From contig CAXIPT010000003.1 of NCBI GenBank assembly GCA_964030475.1, positions 3,219,720 to 3,283,719 on the forward strand: a DNA stretch of 64,000 nucleotides. Direction: 5' to 3'. Shown in pieces: positions 10,988 through 20,397 of the stretch. The DNA is from Tethya wilhelma (lineage: Eukaryota > Porifera > Demospongiae > Tethyida > Tethyidae). The notes under the pieces were generated by a model. That model saw only the letters and a list, made by a program, of their open reading frames with translations, was not told the DNA's origin and ran no database searches. Made by a program: the position numbers and the translations under genes. Within the stretch, counting starts at the first letter, position 1. Each line of letters begins with the position of its first letter.

Positions 10988-12544
10988 ATCCAATGCTCTC
11001 AGCTCTCAAAAATACTTTGGAGTAAGCACATAGACAGCCAATAACTGCTTCAAAGGAGAACTCTATTAACCCCATGCCACAGGTGTTTCAAAGACCAACA
11101 ACCTTGTTACATGTGGACACAGGCAAACCACCAGATGGTCAGCATAACCAGCACTCACCACTAATTGCAGTCAGCTCATTATCACACAAAGAGACACCTA
11201 AATCTATTATGGTCACATGCTAATTTGAAAAAGGAAATCAGTTTATGTCCAGAAATGGAAGTGGTGGGCAAGCTTTCTTTGCCTCTTGCCATGTTAGAGT
11301 CACACACTCCCCCACACACAACCCCCGTGCATGACTTCCACACAGCAACAGTGACACTGACATCACCTAACATGTATCTCCTACCTTTCTCTTGACAGCT
11401 TCTAGTTTTGACTGGGAAGAATCACTGTTCATGTGGTCTTTAATTTTCTGTTGTATGTGTTTGTTGGTGTGTAGAGAATTGAAATTATAACCCCTTGGAC
11501 AACAAGGAGAGTGTGATGTCATTGAAAGTACACCACCACAACATGCTAGCAGTTCAAGCTGCCAGTTTTTAGGGTACACAGGATAATTGTATTCATCCTG
11601 AACATTCTTGGTACCTTGGTGACATCACAAACAACACAACCACAAGCTACCTTCATGTAGCTAGCGGACACAAGTCAAAGGCTCACCTTTACAACTGATC
11701 TTGTGTCTCTTATGAATTGTTTCCTGGACTCTAACTCAGCATAATCAAGTCTAAACTTGTGTGGATTAGTTTCTGCTATTTCTGTGTAGACATTTTATGG
11801 GTTAAGGGAAATCACAAAAACTGCCAGCAGATCATAAGTGAATTACATCATCAAAAGAAACTCCCCAGACATCAATCACAAACAACCATTACTGCTGAAA
11901 AGGCACAACCATGTCTTGCTTTGATCAGCAGAAACTTGGCCAGCCAGAGCAAGCAAAGAAACAAGATGTTGACAGCAAGACACAACCTAACCAACCCCTA
12001 TCCACACATAACTTCATCAGACAGGTGTGTGCCTGGGGCCTTTGTTACAATAGACAATGGTCTCTGACTAACACACCCACCCACACTTCACACATACACT
12101 ATCTGAAGGATACTTATTGTCTGTTCCAAGTCTTCCAGATCCCATTCTATACTCTTAATACAGTTCTTTAGTTCTGATCCGACTGACTGGACTTTGTCAA
12201 TGTTCACCTCATTGTCAAGTAGCATACACCATTGTGAATACTGGGACTGAGCATTGCTGAGAGACTGACGAACCTCACTGTGTGTGTGTGTGTGAGTGTG
12301 AGTGTGTGTGAATGGGCGTGAGGCCATAACTAATGCCAGTGTACATTGCACCAACCATAACACATACACACCCAACAGGTGTCAATGCCAGAAAAAGGGA
12401 TAATTTTCAACTAATTTACACTTTCACACACAAACACACGTACACACAGACTTCATTCAAACCAGATAAGCTACACAAGTTATGTACACACAAACAATTC
12501 CCAACTTACTCCCTGACAACAAAGAAAGGATCCTCCAGAGACAT
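10195..12544 (-). CDS. STX6: Syntaxin-6-like SNARE
   Basis: Seven exons. The first (12510-12544) encodes MSLEDPFFVVR, the hallmark start of syntaxin-6/10 proteins. The exon ending near 12277 carries the N-terminal helix with SIEWDLEDLEQTISIL. Short exons near 11690-11752 and 11390-11440 follow, then an exon ending near 10943 with the Qc SNARE motif (RFARLDDELE, HQDEQLDRVGTSV), an exon at about 10363-10459, and a last exon ending at 10195 whose protein finishes DKCQIITILVLVLVL plus further hydrophobic residues, a C-terminal membrane anchor. Syntaxin-6 works in trans-Golgi and endosome fusion. The length matches the family. Exons from the SNARE motif on are duplicated at 8184-8936. Confidence 0.92.
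10949..10984. repeat. (TG)n microsatellite at contig join
   Basis: TG repeats in the syntaxin-6 intron at the position where duplicate copy 1 breaks off at the N at 8938. It is the likely reason the assembler failed to extend. Confidence 0.85.
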
Positions 12545-13088
12545 ACTTTACACAGATACGGTAGACAAACGAAGATAAATAAACGGGCGATGTACTCGCG
12601 ACGGACTTTGTGTCTTTTAAATCTAAGAGCGCTTGATTTCTGTCAGTCCCTTCTGCTACCACTAGCTATATAGCTAGGAAGGTAGTGACATCAGGACGTT
12701 CCCCACCGCTACCGTTTCGATTTCCTGACAAACTTCCACCTTGTTGGGAAAAAGAATCTTCAGTTGCTCAGGACAATGGAATGAGCACTCGTGATTTATT
12801 CCATTACCTAATCTGCCACACCCATGGATACTAATTACAAGGTAATGTTTTAGGGATATCCCCATACTACACAGCGGCGCATGCAGGGGGTATGAAGTGG
12901 GTGGGTGCAATCAACTATTGAACTACCGGCTGGGCAGTGGACAGTTTATGGCGATTATTGTACAGGATTAGCAGCACAAAGAGACTTCTTCACAAAGTAA
13001 AATTTAGGAAATATTAGACTTAGTTCTTAGTGGAAAACGGATCATAGTTTGTTTGAGCCCCGCCCCCTTATCGACAAGTTTGCACAGC
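12545..13088. other. Intergenic, divergent promoter region
   Basis: A gap of 544 bp between the syntaxin-6 start (minus) and the PDZ gene start (plus). I found no coding exon, RNA gene or clear repeat in it. Confidence 0.6.
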
Positions 13089-14756
13089 ATGGATCTCTCA
13101 TTCACATCAGAGCTGGTTCACTCCATGCTGGATGCAGCTGGAAGCATGCAGAGACTCACAGATGAACTAGAACGTATCAGCCTACACTCCTTCAGTGGTG
13201 GACAAGAAGAGGACCATCATCCTGATGGCTGGATGGCCCCCTATGATTCAGCTAGTGAATCCCAATCAAGAGCCAGTAGCCAAGCCAGTTCCAAGTTTGA
13301 CAGTGCATTTGGTTCACAAACAGACAGCGAGTCTCTACACGAGCATCATGTGCCAATGAATCCTCCAGGCTCATCAATCTACAGTCACAGTGGCAGTCAG
13401 TACACATCATCGGCACATCGAGGAGGTGGTGGCCATGGAAACTATCAGAGAACAACTCATGACCACCATGATAGTTTCTCAAGAGACCATCGGCATCACA
13501 AACGAAGAAGAAAGCCAAGAACACAACTAACCCATCGTGGAAGCAGCACACCTAGTCCCCGGTCCATCAGCAGAAGGACTCGCCCCACTCTGAAGGGTGA
13601 CTCTGGATCCATTCCTCTCTCCCAGTCCATGAGAGTGCCAGCAATACCACCAGCTGTGGACAGACTGCGGAGAGGGAACTCTACACGTTCAAACAGTAGC
13701 TCTGATTACAGTGGAAGTTCAAGAATATTAGCACTGGGGCTCTCCCGTGAAGACTTGAGAGACATTTCTCAACGTCCTCATGAACCCAGTCCTGTTCTGA
13801 GAAGATACCAAATGCAATTACCTAGCACTGATGTGAAACCAAGGGAGAGCCACAAGCCCAATGTAAATCACCAAACTAGTACAAAGGAACGAAAACGTCC
13901 TGAAGTTATTTGTGTTAGCGCTGAAGTTCACGATTCTGACACAGATGTGATCAGCAGTAATGGATCTACTCCAATTGTGCAGACCAGATTTGAGCATCAA
14001 ATGTCTTCTCACTTTCAACCATTTGAGAGTGAGAGATCGAAGGAGGAACCAGAGATTGTTGTCATTGAGTCATTTGAGCCAACTGCAGCCACTGCTGCAT
14101 CGAATCAGACTGAAAACTGTGACAATAACTCCCCAACCCCCCATACTGCCACTCATCACCATCACCCCACCCCTAGTCATCTCGTGCCAAAGAGATATGC
14201 TAATTCTAACAACAATAACAAAGCTACATCAGCTGTAGGAAGACGAAATCCTCCCAAACGAAGTGCCAGTCTCCTGCAACGACTCAGAAAACGAAGCACA
14301 AGTTTCAAAACTACTCTTGAGAAGAGGCCAAAGAGACGAGTGCCAGTGAGGAGGTCTCTCTCAGATAGGATCACTTACCAAATCAAGAAGGGGTGGATTC
14401 AGTATGACGAAGACTTGAATTTCATCAGCACGCCTAGCTATCCAAGACCGGTTGGCAGGATGATTGACAAGAAAGGTGGAAGTGTTCACATTGTACAACT
14501 TTATCGACCTCCTAGTGGCAAGTACGGGATCTACATATCTCAAGACTCGTCAAAGAAAGGAATCTACATCTCACGATTTGCAGATGCAAATGCAGCAAAG
14601 TTTTACACTGGCTTGATTTCACCAGGAGATGAAATTATCAAAGTGAATACTCATCCAGTCAAGGACAAGTCTGTGGACTATGTGTATGACATGTTAGCCA
14701 CCTTAGATTCTGTTGTGTTCACCATCATTCCTATTACTTCCCGCCCTGATTGGTAA
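13089..14756 (+). CDS. Single-exon PDZ-domain protein with long disordered basic region
   Basis: Uninterrupted frame of 555 residues from ATG 13089 (MDLSFTSELVHS). Residues 1-50 are a short helical stretch; about 50-440 is low-complexity, rich in Ser, His, Arg and Asn with many phosphorylation-like RRxS sites. The last about 110 residues form one PDZ domain: binding-loop region GKYGIYISQ, then GIYISRF, GLISPGDEIIKVN and a closing strand VVFTIIP. The protein ends RPDW three residues after an isoleucine-rich tail. It lacks introns although neighbours are intron-rich. The PDZ core weakly recalls polarity-type PDZ domains such as Par-6, but I cannot assign a family. Function unknown; probably a membrane or polarity scaffold. 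Confidence 0.85.
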   Translation: MDLSFTSELVHSMLDAAGSMQRLTDELERISLHSFSGGQEEDHHPDGWMAPYDSASESQSRASSQASSKFDSAFGSQTDSESLHEHHVPMNPPGSSIYSHSGSQYTSSAHRGGGGHGNYQRTTHDHHDSFSRDHRHHKRRRKPRTQLTHRGSSTPSPRSISRRTRPTLKGDSGSIPLSQSMRVPAIPPAVDRLRRGNSTRSNSSSDYSGSSRILALGLSREDLRDISQRPHEPSPVLRRYQMQLPSTDVKPRESHKPNVNHQTSTKERKRPEVICVSAEVHDSDTDVISSNGSTPIVQTRFEHQMSSHFQPFESERSKEEPEIVVIESFEPTAATAASNQTENCDNNSPTPHTATHHHHPTPSHLVPKRYANSNNNNKATSAVGRRNPPKRSASLLQRLRKRSTSFKTTLEKRPKRRVPVRRSLSDRITYQIKKGWIQYDEDLNFISTPSYPRPVGRMIDKKGGSVHIVQLYRPPSGKYGIYISQDSSKKGIYISRFADANAAKFYTGLISPGDEIIKVNTHPVKDKSVDYVYDMLATLDSVVFTIIPITSRPDW

Positions 14757-14774
14757 AAAAACCAACAATTTATT

Positions 14775-14788
14775 GTTGCTATGACAAC
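14775..14788. promoter_or_regulatory. X-box (RFX site) upstream of WDR47, distal
   Basis: GTTGCTATGACAAC fits the X-box consensus GTHNYYATRRNAAC at every position and is followed directly by CAAT (so ACCAAT, an NF-Y-like box). It sits about 90 bp before the WDR47 start codon. Confidence 0.65.
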
Positions 14789-14816
14789 CAATTTAATGGC
14801 AGTGCATTAACCGCTT

Positions 14817-14830
14817 GTCGCTATGGTAAC
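14817..14830. promoter_or_regulatory. X-box (RFX site) upstream of WDR47, proximal
   Basis: GTCGCTATGGTAAC, a second full match to GTHNYYATRRNAAC, again followed directly by CAAT, 49 bp before the WDR47 start codon. Two such sites within 56 bp are unlikely by chance. Confidence 0.68.
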
Positions 14831-14879
14831 CAATAAACGTATTCTAAATAAAGCCCACCAAAGCAAATAACTGTTGAAC

Positions 14880-17324
14880 ATGTCTTCCACGGTTGCAGTC
14901 GATGAGAAGGAAATTCTGCAGCTCTTCAGAGACTATCTTGAAGAAAGTGGTCACAATGAATGCCTGGCCTCGTTTGAAAGGACTACGAATACTGTACCAA
15001 TTGGTTTGCCATCTGAACTCTGCTGGTTGAGAGAACTAGTGCTAGGTGGATCATGGGAAGAGGTGCTGTTCTTTCTAAAGGCATTGAACAACACTGGGGA
15101 TGACAAAGGTTATAACGAGTGTCAGTTGAAGGTTGTGAAGCAACAGTATCTGGAGGCCATTGAGAGTCACTCCATGGGAGCTGGGACCACTCAGCCTCGA
15201 ACTCCAGGCCCTGCAAAGAGAGAAGAGAATGAGAAAATGCAACTTCTAATGAAACTGCTACAACAGCTGGAACAATTATGCCCAACAAAAGACAGCTACA
15301 AGTCTCTCTGCTCACTCGTAACCCTCCCTTCTCTCAGCGCTAGCCAGGAGTACAGTAACTGGAATAAGTACACCTATAGGCTCGACTGTTTCTACACAGT
15401 GGGTCAATGGGTGTCTCGCCTCCTCTATCCCAACATGGAGTTCAAAGTGCCTACACTGCAATCTCTTCATGAAAGAGTCAGCACTTCAAATCGCCTCTCA
15501 CAGCTGGTGTGTAAAGGACTCCTCTTTGAGAAGTGTGAGTCCATGTGTGCCCAGAGGAGTGGTGAAACAGAGCTGCAAACAATGACCGAAATCCTCGATC
15601 TGTGCAGCTGGATTCAACACCAACCAGACAGTGCATTTCAAGCCACCCCCCTCAAGATTCAACTGGTGCTCATCCCTGATCCTGGTCCTTCCAGTGTAGC
15701 CACAGCAGGGAGCTCTCTGGAGACACACACTCACACCTCCAGGAGCATCAGCATCGCAGGGAACGGAGGGAAGACACCAGAGAGACTGCAACTGACCTCC
15801 CAGTCTGTGCCAGAGCTGCAGAGGATGGTCACAGATGCTAAGCCACCACTGGAAGTGAAGCAAACTGAATTGCATCCAATACCACCCGGTGGTTTGGATG
15901 CTGGGAGGGAGCACACAGACTCTGGTCCTGCAAGTGATGGAACTCATCCAAATTCCACTGAGAAATCTCCACAAAGACAAGCTGAGGATGAGCAGCCAAT
16001 TAACAATTTCTCCTCTGATTTTGTGAGCACTCCTAGCGTGAGAGTTCCCAGACCAGGTCGTGACTCATCCACCCCCAAACCAGCCGGCATGAGGTCAGCT
16101 GCTCACTTGCAATCATCTCCTCAGGCGTCTCCTGTACTTCATGTCACCAGCAGCCCTCCACTGAGAGAGAGAGGACCAACACCAAGAGGACCAGGAGTCA
16201 AGAAACACATCAACTTCAATGAACAGAGTGTGCCATTCCCAGCAGTGAGGATGCTGAGCAAAGTCACAGACTCACAGGTAGTATAATTATGGACACTCAC
16301 ACTTACACAGGCACACACACACACACTCACTCTAGCGTACATTCTTTTCTGCTGTAGGTTGTGAGATCAGTTTCGTTCTCTCGGTCTGGGAAGGTGGTTG
16401 CAATTGGAGCTAATTCCAAGACACTGCGAGTGTGTCTGACAGAGCCTCTGCTGCAGAGAAGACCAAGGTCAGGCTCATTAAGATGGACCACTCTGTCTGT
16501 CTATGATTCCATGGTTGACATTTCCATTCATCTCTCCTCCCAGTGATGAGGAGCTCCCTGTCTATTACCACCATCCACGCTACCACAGAGGCTCTATCTA
16601 TTGCATGGCTTGGTTTGAGGATGGCCTCTTGGCGTCGGGATCCAACGACCAGGCCATACGACTCTTATCCTACAACCCAGAGCTTCCCAATGACCGCTGC
16701 AAGACCCAAGGACACCTCAACATTCACAATGGAACAATCAGAGACATCATTTTCACTGAATCTGGCAAGCTGGTGTCGGGAGGAGCTGGTGATCCGGTGA
16801 TAAAACTCACAGACCCTCACACCAGTCAAACACTGGCCGTCTATTCCGGACACACAAATCAGATCCTTGCTCTAGTCACTGTCCAACCGAACGTGATTGC
16901 ATCAGGTAGCCAGGACAAGACCATCAAACTATGGGACTTGAGACAGAAGTCTTCCTTCAACACGGTCGAGCTCCCTGAAGCAGCTCTCTCTCTGACAGCA
17001 ACTGGCAGTCATCTGGCTTCCTCTCATATTGATGGCTCGTGTAGCATCTATGACCTCACCTCTCTCAAGCCTCTGGTCTCTTACAGCGCCCACAGTGGTG
17101 AGTGTAGGACATTGAGGTACTCTCCCAATGGTGGCAGGTGGCTGCTGAGTGGATCGTACGATGGGAGCGTGTGTATCTGCAACACAGTCACCCTGGAGTG
17201 GCAGCAGGTGACCCAGCACAGTGACAAGGTGGTGCAGTGTCGATGGCACCCTGGGGGAGATGTGTTTGCTTCCACTGGAGCTGATAAAATGGCTTGCTTC
17301 TGGATGCTAGACAATGATTCTTAG
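14880..17324 (+). CDS. WDR47: WDR47 ortholog (LisH/CTLH plus WD40 repeats)
   Basis: Three exons: 14880-16277, 16358-16467 and 16544-17324, GT-AG, about 760 residues. The N-terminal about 230 residues carry the LisH/CTLH helices (EILQLFRDYLEESGHNECL, then LRELVLGGSWEEVLFFLKAL), followed by a Ser/Pro-rich linker. The C-terminal seven-blade WD40 region has close WDR47 landmarks: IGANSKTLRVC, HHPRYHRGSIYCMAW, HNGTIRDI, SGSQDKTIKLWDL and DKVVQCRWHPGGD. WDR47 is a microtubule-associated scaffold that works with CAMSAPs in neurons and in the central pair of motile cilia. The two X-boxes just upstream fit a ciliary role. It is shorter than human WDR47 because the linker is shorter. Confidence 0.93.
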
Positions 17325-17432
17325 TTGTAACAAGTTGTTCTTTTGAACAATAATACAAGCTGTACTATTATGGTGTAAAACATTATGACAATGTAAAAAC
17401 ATGATACTATAACAAGAGTGAAGAATGTGTTT

Positions 17433-18279
17433 TTATGATTTAGTGTGAAGAGGTTTCACTCTGGCATTTCTAGACAGTCCCACACGAATCCCAGGTGCCC
17501 CTCTGCCAGTGCCCCCCAGTGTCCTTGCTGGTGGTGATCTCACACTACCCACGGAGGATGGAGGAGTCCATTTTGGTCTCACCCTTGACGTTCCAAGAGC
17601 TGGGCTGTTTCTAGCGGAACTCACAACAGGAGAAGGGTTTGTTTTGTTGGCAGTTTTAATCTTCAAAGCAGCTGCTTTCTTGGTGGATTGAATGGACTCA
17701 TTTCTTGTTGTTTTCATAGCAGGTGATGGTGGCGGGTCAGAGACAGAGATCTTTGAATTATTTGTTCGTTTCTTGTCAGCTGGTTGCTTCTTCTTGGCAG
17801 CGGACATCTTGGTGGGGTTCTTGTTGCTTCTCTTTGTTCTCTTGTTTGGAGGAGAAGAGCTGAAATCAGAGTCGCTGTCTTCATCAGTGAAACTCTCATC
17901 ACTCGACTCTATCTCTTTAGGTTGAGGGAGAAAATCACTGTCTCCTTGTGAGGATGGCTTCACAGGAGCCTCTTCAGGAGCTGGTTCAGTCTTTGGGGGT
18001 GGAGTGATTTCAGTAGTCTTTGACATTGAGATGGCCTGCTCAATCTGTCGGTTGAACACCTTATCATCACGAGAGAGTCTGAGAGGAAGGGAACATCATA
18101 ACAGCAGCAATATGTCGGTGAGGTTGTGCAGTAATGGCTCACCTAACTCTCGGGGAACTATTGGTCACGATGACAGGTGCATCTTTCTTTTTATCCTTCT
18201 TCTTCACCTCTTTGTTCTTCTTGGCCACTGGGGCACTAATGAAGTCATCTTGGTAGGGAGAAACACATTAGCATGGCAG
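17433..18279 (-). CDS. RAD51AP1: RAD51-associated protein 1, 5' end missing at contig gap
   Basis: Two visible exons, about 18143-18252 and 17433-18078. The upstream part is lost at the N at 18280. The first visible residues (DDFISAPVAKK) correspond to the start of vertebrate RAD51AP1, followed by DDKVFNRQIEQAISMS (vertebrate: KLYQRDLEVALALS), an acidic Ser/Asp stretch and Lys-rich disordered sequence. The C-terminus has the diagnostic RPKWTPP motif and the RAD51-binding end GLSRNARVKPLH. RAD51AP1 stimulates RAD51 D-loop formation in homologous recombination. Only the first exon(s), including the start codon and any KKPVxY-type motif, should be missing. Confidence 0.9.
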
Positions 18280-18280
18280 N

Positions 18281-18381
18281 TTCACCCCTCACAGCATCAA
18301 AACAGGCAAGATATAGTGTCACAAACCAGTCTAGTATGATTGACCACACTTACCTCTCACTCTACAGGGAAGCACCAGCAA
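18281..18381. repeat. 101-bp inverted repeat, left arm
   Basis: Exact reverse complement of 20297-20397. It begins directly after the N at 18280. The arm holds a ZFAND4 intron 3' end, the acceptor CTCTACAG and the first 14 bases of the AN1 exon. Confidence 0.95.
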
Positions 18382-18649
18382 AAGACGGAACCGTTGCATG
18401 CAGTGTGGTAAGAAAATGGGACTAGCAACAGCTTATTCTTGTCGGTAAGACACCACTCTATCTTTGATCGTTTGATTGTCCATTTCATTCTGCCCTTGTC
18501 TTCTCCATGTCAGATGTGGGGGGATGTTCTGTGCCCTTCACCGCTATGCTGAGACTCATTCTTGTACGTTTGACTACAAGACAGAAGGGAGGCAGATTAT
18601 TGCAAGAAATAACCCTGTTGTGACAGCTCCTAAATTGCCCAAAATATAA
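18368..18649 (+). CDS. ZFAND4: AN1 zinc-finger C-terminus of ZFAND4, inverted relative to its gene
   Basis: Two exons, 18368-18444 and 18514-18649, encode about 70 residues ending at TAA. The finger reads [36 protein letters not shown], then the AN1 family tail [13 protein letters not shown]. The last is typical of ZFAND4 and ZFAND5/6. No upstream exons exist on this strand. On the opposite strand the ubiquitin-like part of ZFAND4 (22380 downwards) lacks a finger and runs into the same 101-bp sequence at 20397-20297. Inverting 18281-20397 would join the two parts into one normal ZFAND4 gene. I therefore read this as the 3' end of that gene in flipped orientation. Confidence 0.88.
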
Positions 18650-18892
18650 TGTCACAATTTATGTTTTGTATGTAGATGTTACATGTTATGGTGTACGTGT
18701 GTGTTTGTTTTTTTCCCCGTTTAAATAAGTGGTCATTTTATATGTTACAGCAAACATGTTGCATGCCTGCACAATACAAGTCCCTGCATTTTTGACCTCA
18801 CACGTAATCATAATTGAATTGCTATGCTAATGGTCGGAGCATCCCCCTTTTGCATTAATTGCGTGTCAAGTTTCTTGACGATACTTACCAAT

Positions 18893-18900
18893 CCACGTCA
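18893..18900 (-). promoter_or_regulatory. UPRE-like TGACGTGG element
   Basis: CCACGTCA on the plus strand (TGACGTGG on the minus), the XBP1/ATF6-type core, abutting a CCAAT box at 18888-18892. It lies about 90 bp upstream of the TATA box. Relevant because the downstream gene encodes a secretory-pathway calcium protein; single-motif evidence. Confidence 0.4.
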
Positions 18901-18991
18901 TCAAAAAAAATCATCACTTTGTTTAACAAAAAGGGACAATTCTTGAGTGGCTGGTGATCATTGACGTATTTGGGATTGTACATAGTGGCAG

Positions 18992-18998
18992 TATAAAA
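18992..18998 (+). promoter_or_regulatory. TATA box of nucleobindin gene
   Basis: TATAAAA, 43 bp upstream of the preferred start codon at 19041. This spacing puts transcription initiation near 19022, after an ATG at 19008, which supports the 19041 start. Confidence 0.65.
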
Positions 18999-19040
18999 GG
19001 TGGAGTCATGACAGTCCCTTCATTCTTGGTGACTGTAGCC

Positions 19041-20315
19041 ATGAGAGCGGTTCAAGTGTGGATCTGTGCCGTCTGTCTGTTCACTTTGGTGGGCCTTGCT
19101 GCTCCATTCGATGCTGAGGCCCACAGGAAACAAATGGACGAGCTCCGAGAGAGGATGGAGCGTCTCAGAGACCTGCCTGGACTCAACAGGGAGGAGTATG
19201 CTCGCTACTGGGAGGAGGCCATGAAGAATGACCCCAGTCAGTAGTGATTAAATTAGAGTACAATTTGTATTTATTTCAAAGTGTTTAATTTTATCAACTA
19301 CTTTTTCATCTTTCTTTGTTCTGTATATATTTTCAGGAAATTTTGATCGTGCGAGTAAAGAGTTCATCAAACGAGGTGCTGATCTGAGGGGAATGAACTT
19401 GGACAAACTGGGAGCCAATCATCCGTTGGTCGGAGATCGTTTGGCTAGAGGATCTGATGATATTCGCAGTCGATTGGACGAAGCCCGACGTGTGAACATA
19501 GAAGAGATGAGGCAGCTGCAGCGGTGGGTGGAATGGGTCCTGTTGTGTGTTTGACGTTAGCAGTGTCTCGTTTCACAGGCTTCAAGCTCTACGAGAGGAC
19601 AACTTGTTGAAAGACGGAGACTGGATGGCCAAGAGAGAGGCCATGAGAGAGAAGCTCCCTCCTAGGTTCACTAATGAGGACATCCAGGCCAGACTGAAGG
19701 AGGTGAGGGTGGCAGTGCTGCTCCATGGGGTCACTGTGTGATATGTGGTATGGTTCTTGTCATCAGCAACAACGCATCATGGAAGAGCTGGACCAGCGTC
19801 GCAAGGACGAGTTCAAACGCTACGAGATGCAAATGGAGCACGTTCGCCAACAGAAGCTGAAGGAGATGAATGAAAAGCAGAGACTGGAAGCAGAGGAGAA
19901 ATACAGACAACAACAAGAGGAGATGAAGAGACATGAGAAACTGAAACACCCGGCTAGCAAAGAACAGCTTGAGGATGTGTGGGCCAACGAAGATGGTTTC
20001 GGAAAGGAAACTTTTGACCCCAAGACATTCTTTCATCTACATGGTGAGTAGTGAGTGGCTGTACACCGACTACTACTAATACACATGTGGGACTTGTCAT
20101 TGTGTGTATCTCTACAGACAAGAATGGAGACAAACATCTTGATCCTGTTGAACTAGAAGCCTTGTTTTACGCTGAGGTAGAGATTGTGTGTGTGTGTGGT
20201 TATTGTCGAGTAAAATCAACCATTCTTACATCACTCAGATTCGCAAAGCCTATCCCAAACAGATGGAGGGGATGGAGGCTCATGAAGATATGGCCATTGC
20301 TGGTGCTTCCCTGTA
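19041..20315 (+). CDS. Nucleobindin, C-terminal part missing
   Basis: Starts at 19041 (GCCATGA) with a signal peptide, MRAVQVWICAVCLF plus VGLAAPF. Exons lie at 19041-19233, 19338-19517, 19580-19702, about 19768-20050, 20117-20176 and 20239-20315. The product matches nucleobindin: DPKTFFHLHDKNGDKHLDPVELEALF is in two pieces here, FDPKTFFHLH before and DKNGDKHLDPVELEALF after an intron, and gives the first EF-hand, preceded by a long Glu/Arg/Gln helix with the DNA-binding-like basic region. It ends early at a TAG inside the inverted repeat (20297-20397). The second EF-hand (DTNQD-type loop) and Gln-rich tail of the family are absent. The truncation is most likely a product of the rearranged junction. 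Confidence 0.88.
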
Positions 20316-20397
20316 GAGTGAGAGGTAAGTGTGGTCAATCATACTAGACTGGTTTGTGACACTATATCTTGCCTGTTTTGATGCTGTGAGGGGTGAA
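20297..20397. repeat. 101-bp inverted repeat, right arm
   Basis: Exact reverse complement of 18281-18381. On its left it joins nucleobindin coding sequence mid-codon, with no N at the junction; on its right it continues into ZFAND4 intron. Confidence 0.95.

Larger units (their letters stand above)
18650..19040 (+). promoter_or_regulatory. Nucleobindin upstream region
   Basis: A gap of about 390 bp between the AN1 exon and the nucleobindin start. It holds the TATA box and CCACGTCA element listed separately. I saw no coding sequence. Confidence 0.6.

Noticed and set aside
18954..19040. Upstream extension of nucleobindin including an ATG at 19008
   Set aside because: It overlaps the TATA box region and would put residues before a signal peptide; the TATA spacing favours ATG 19041.
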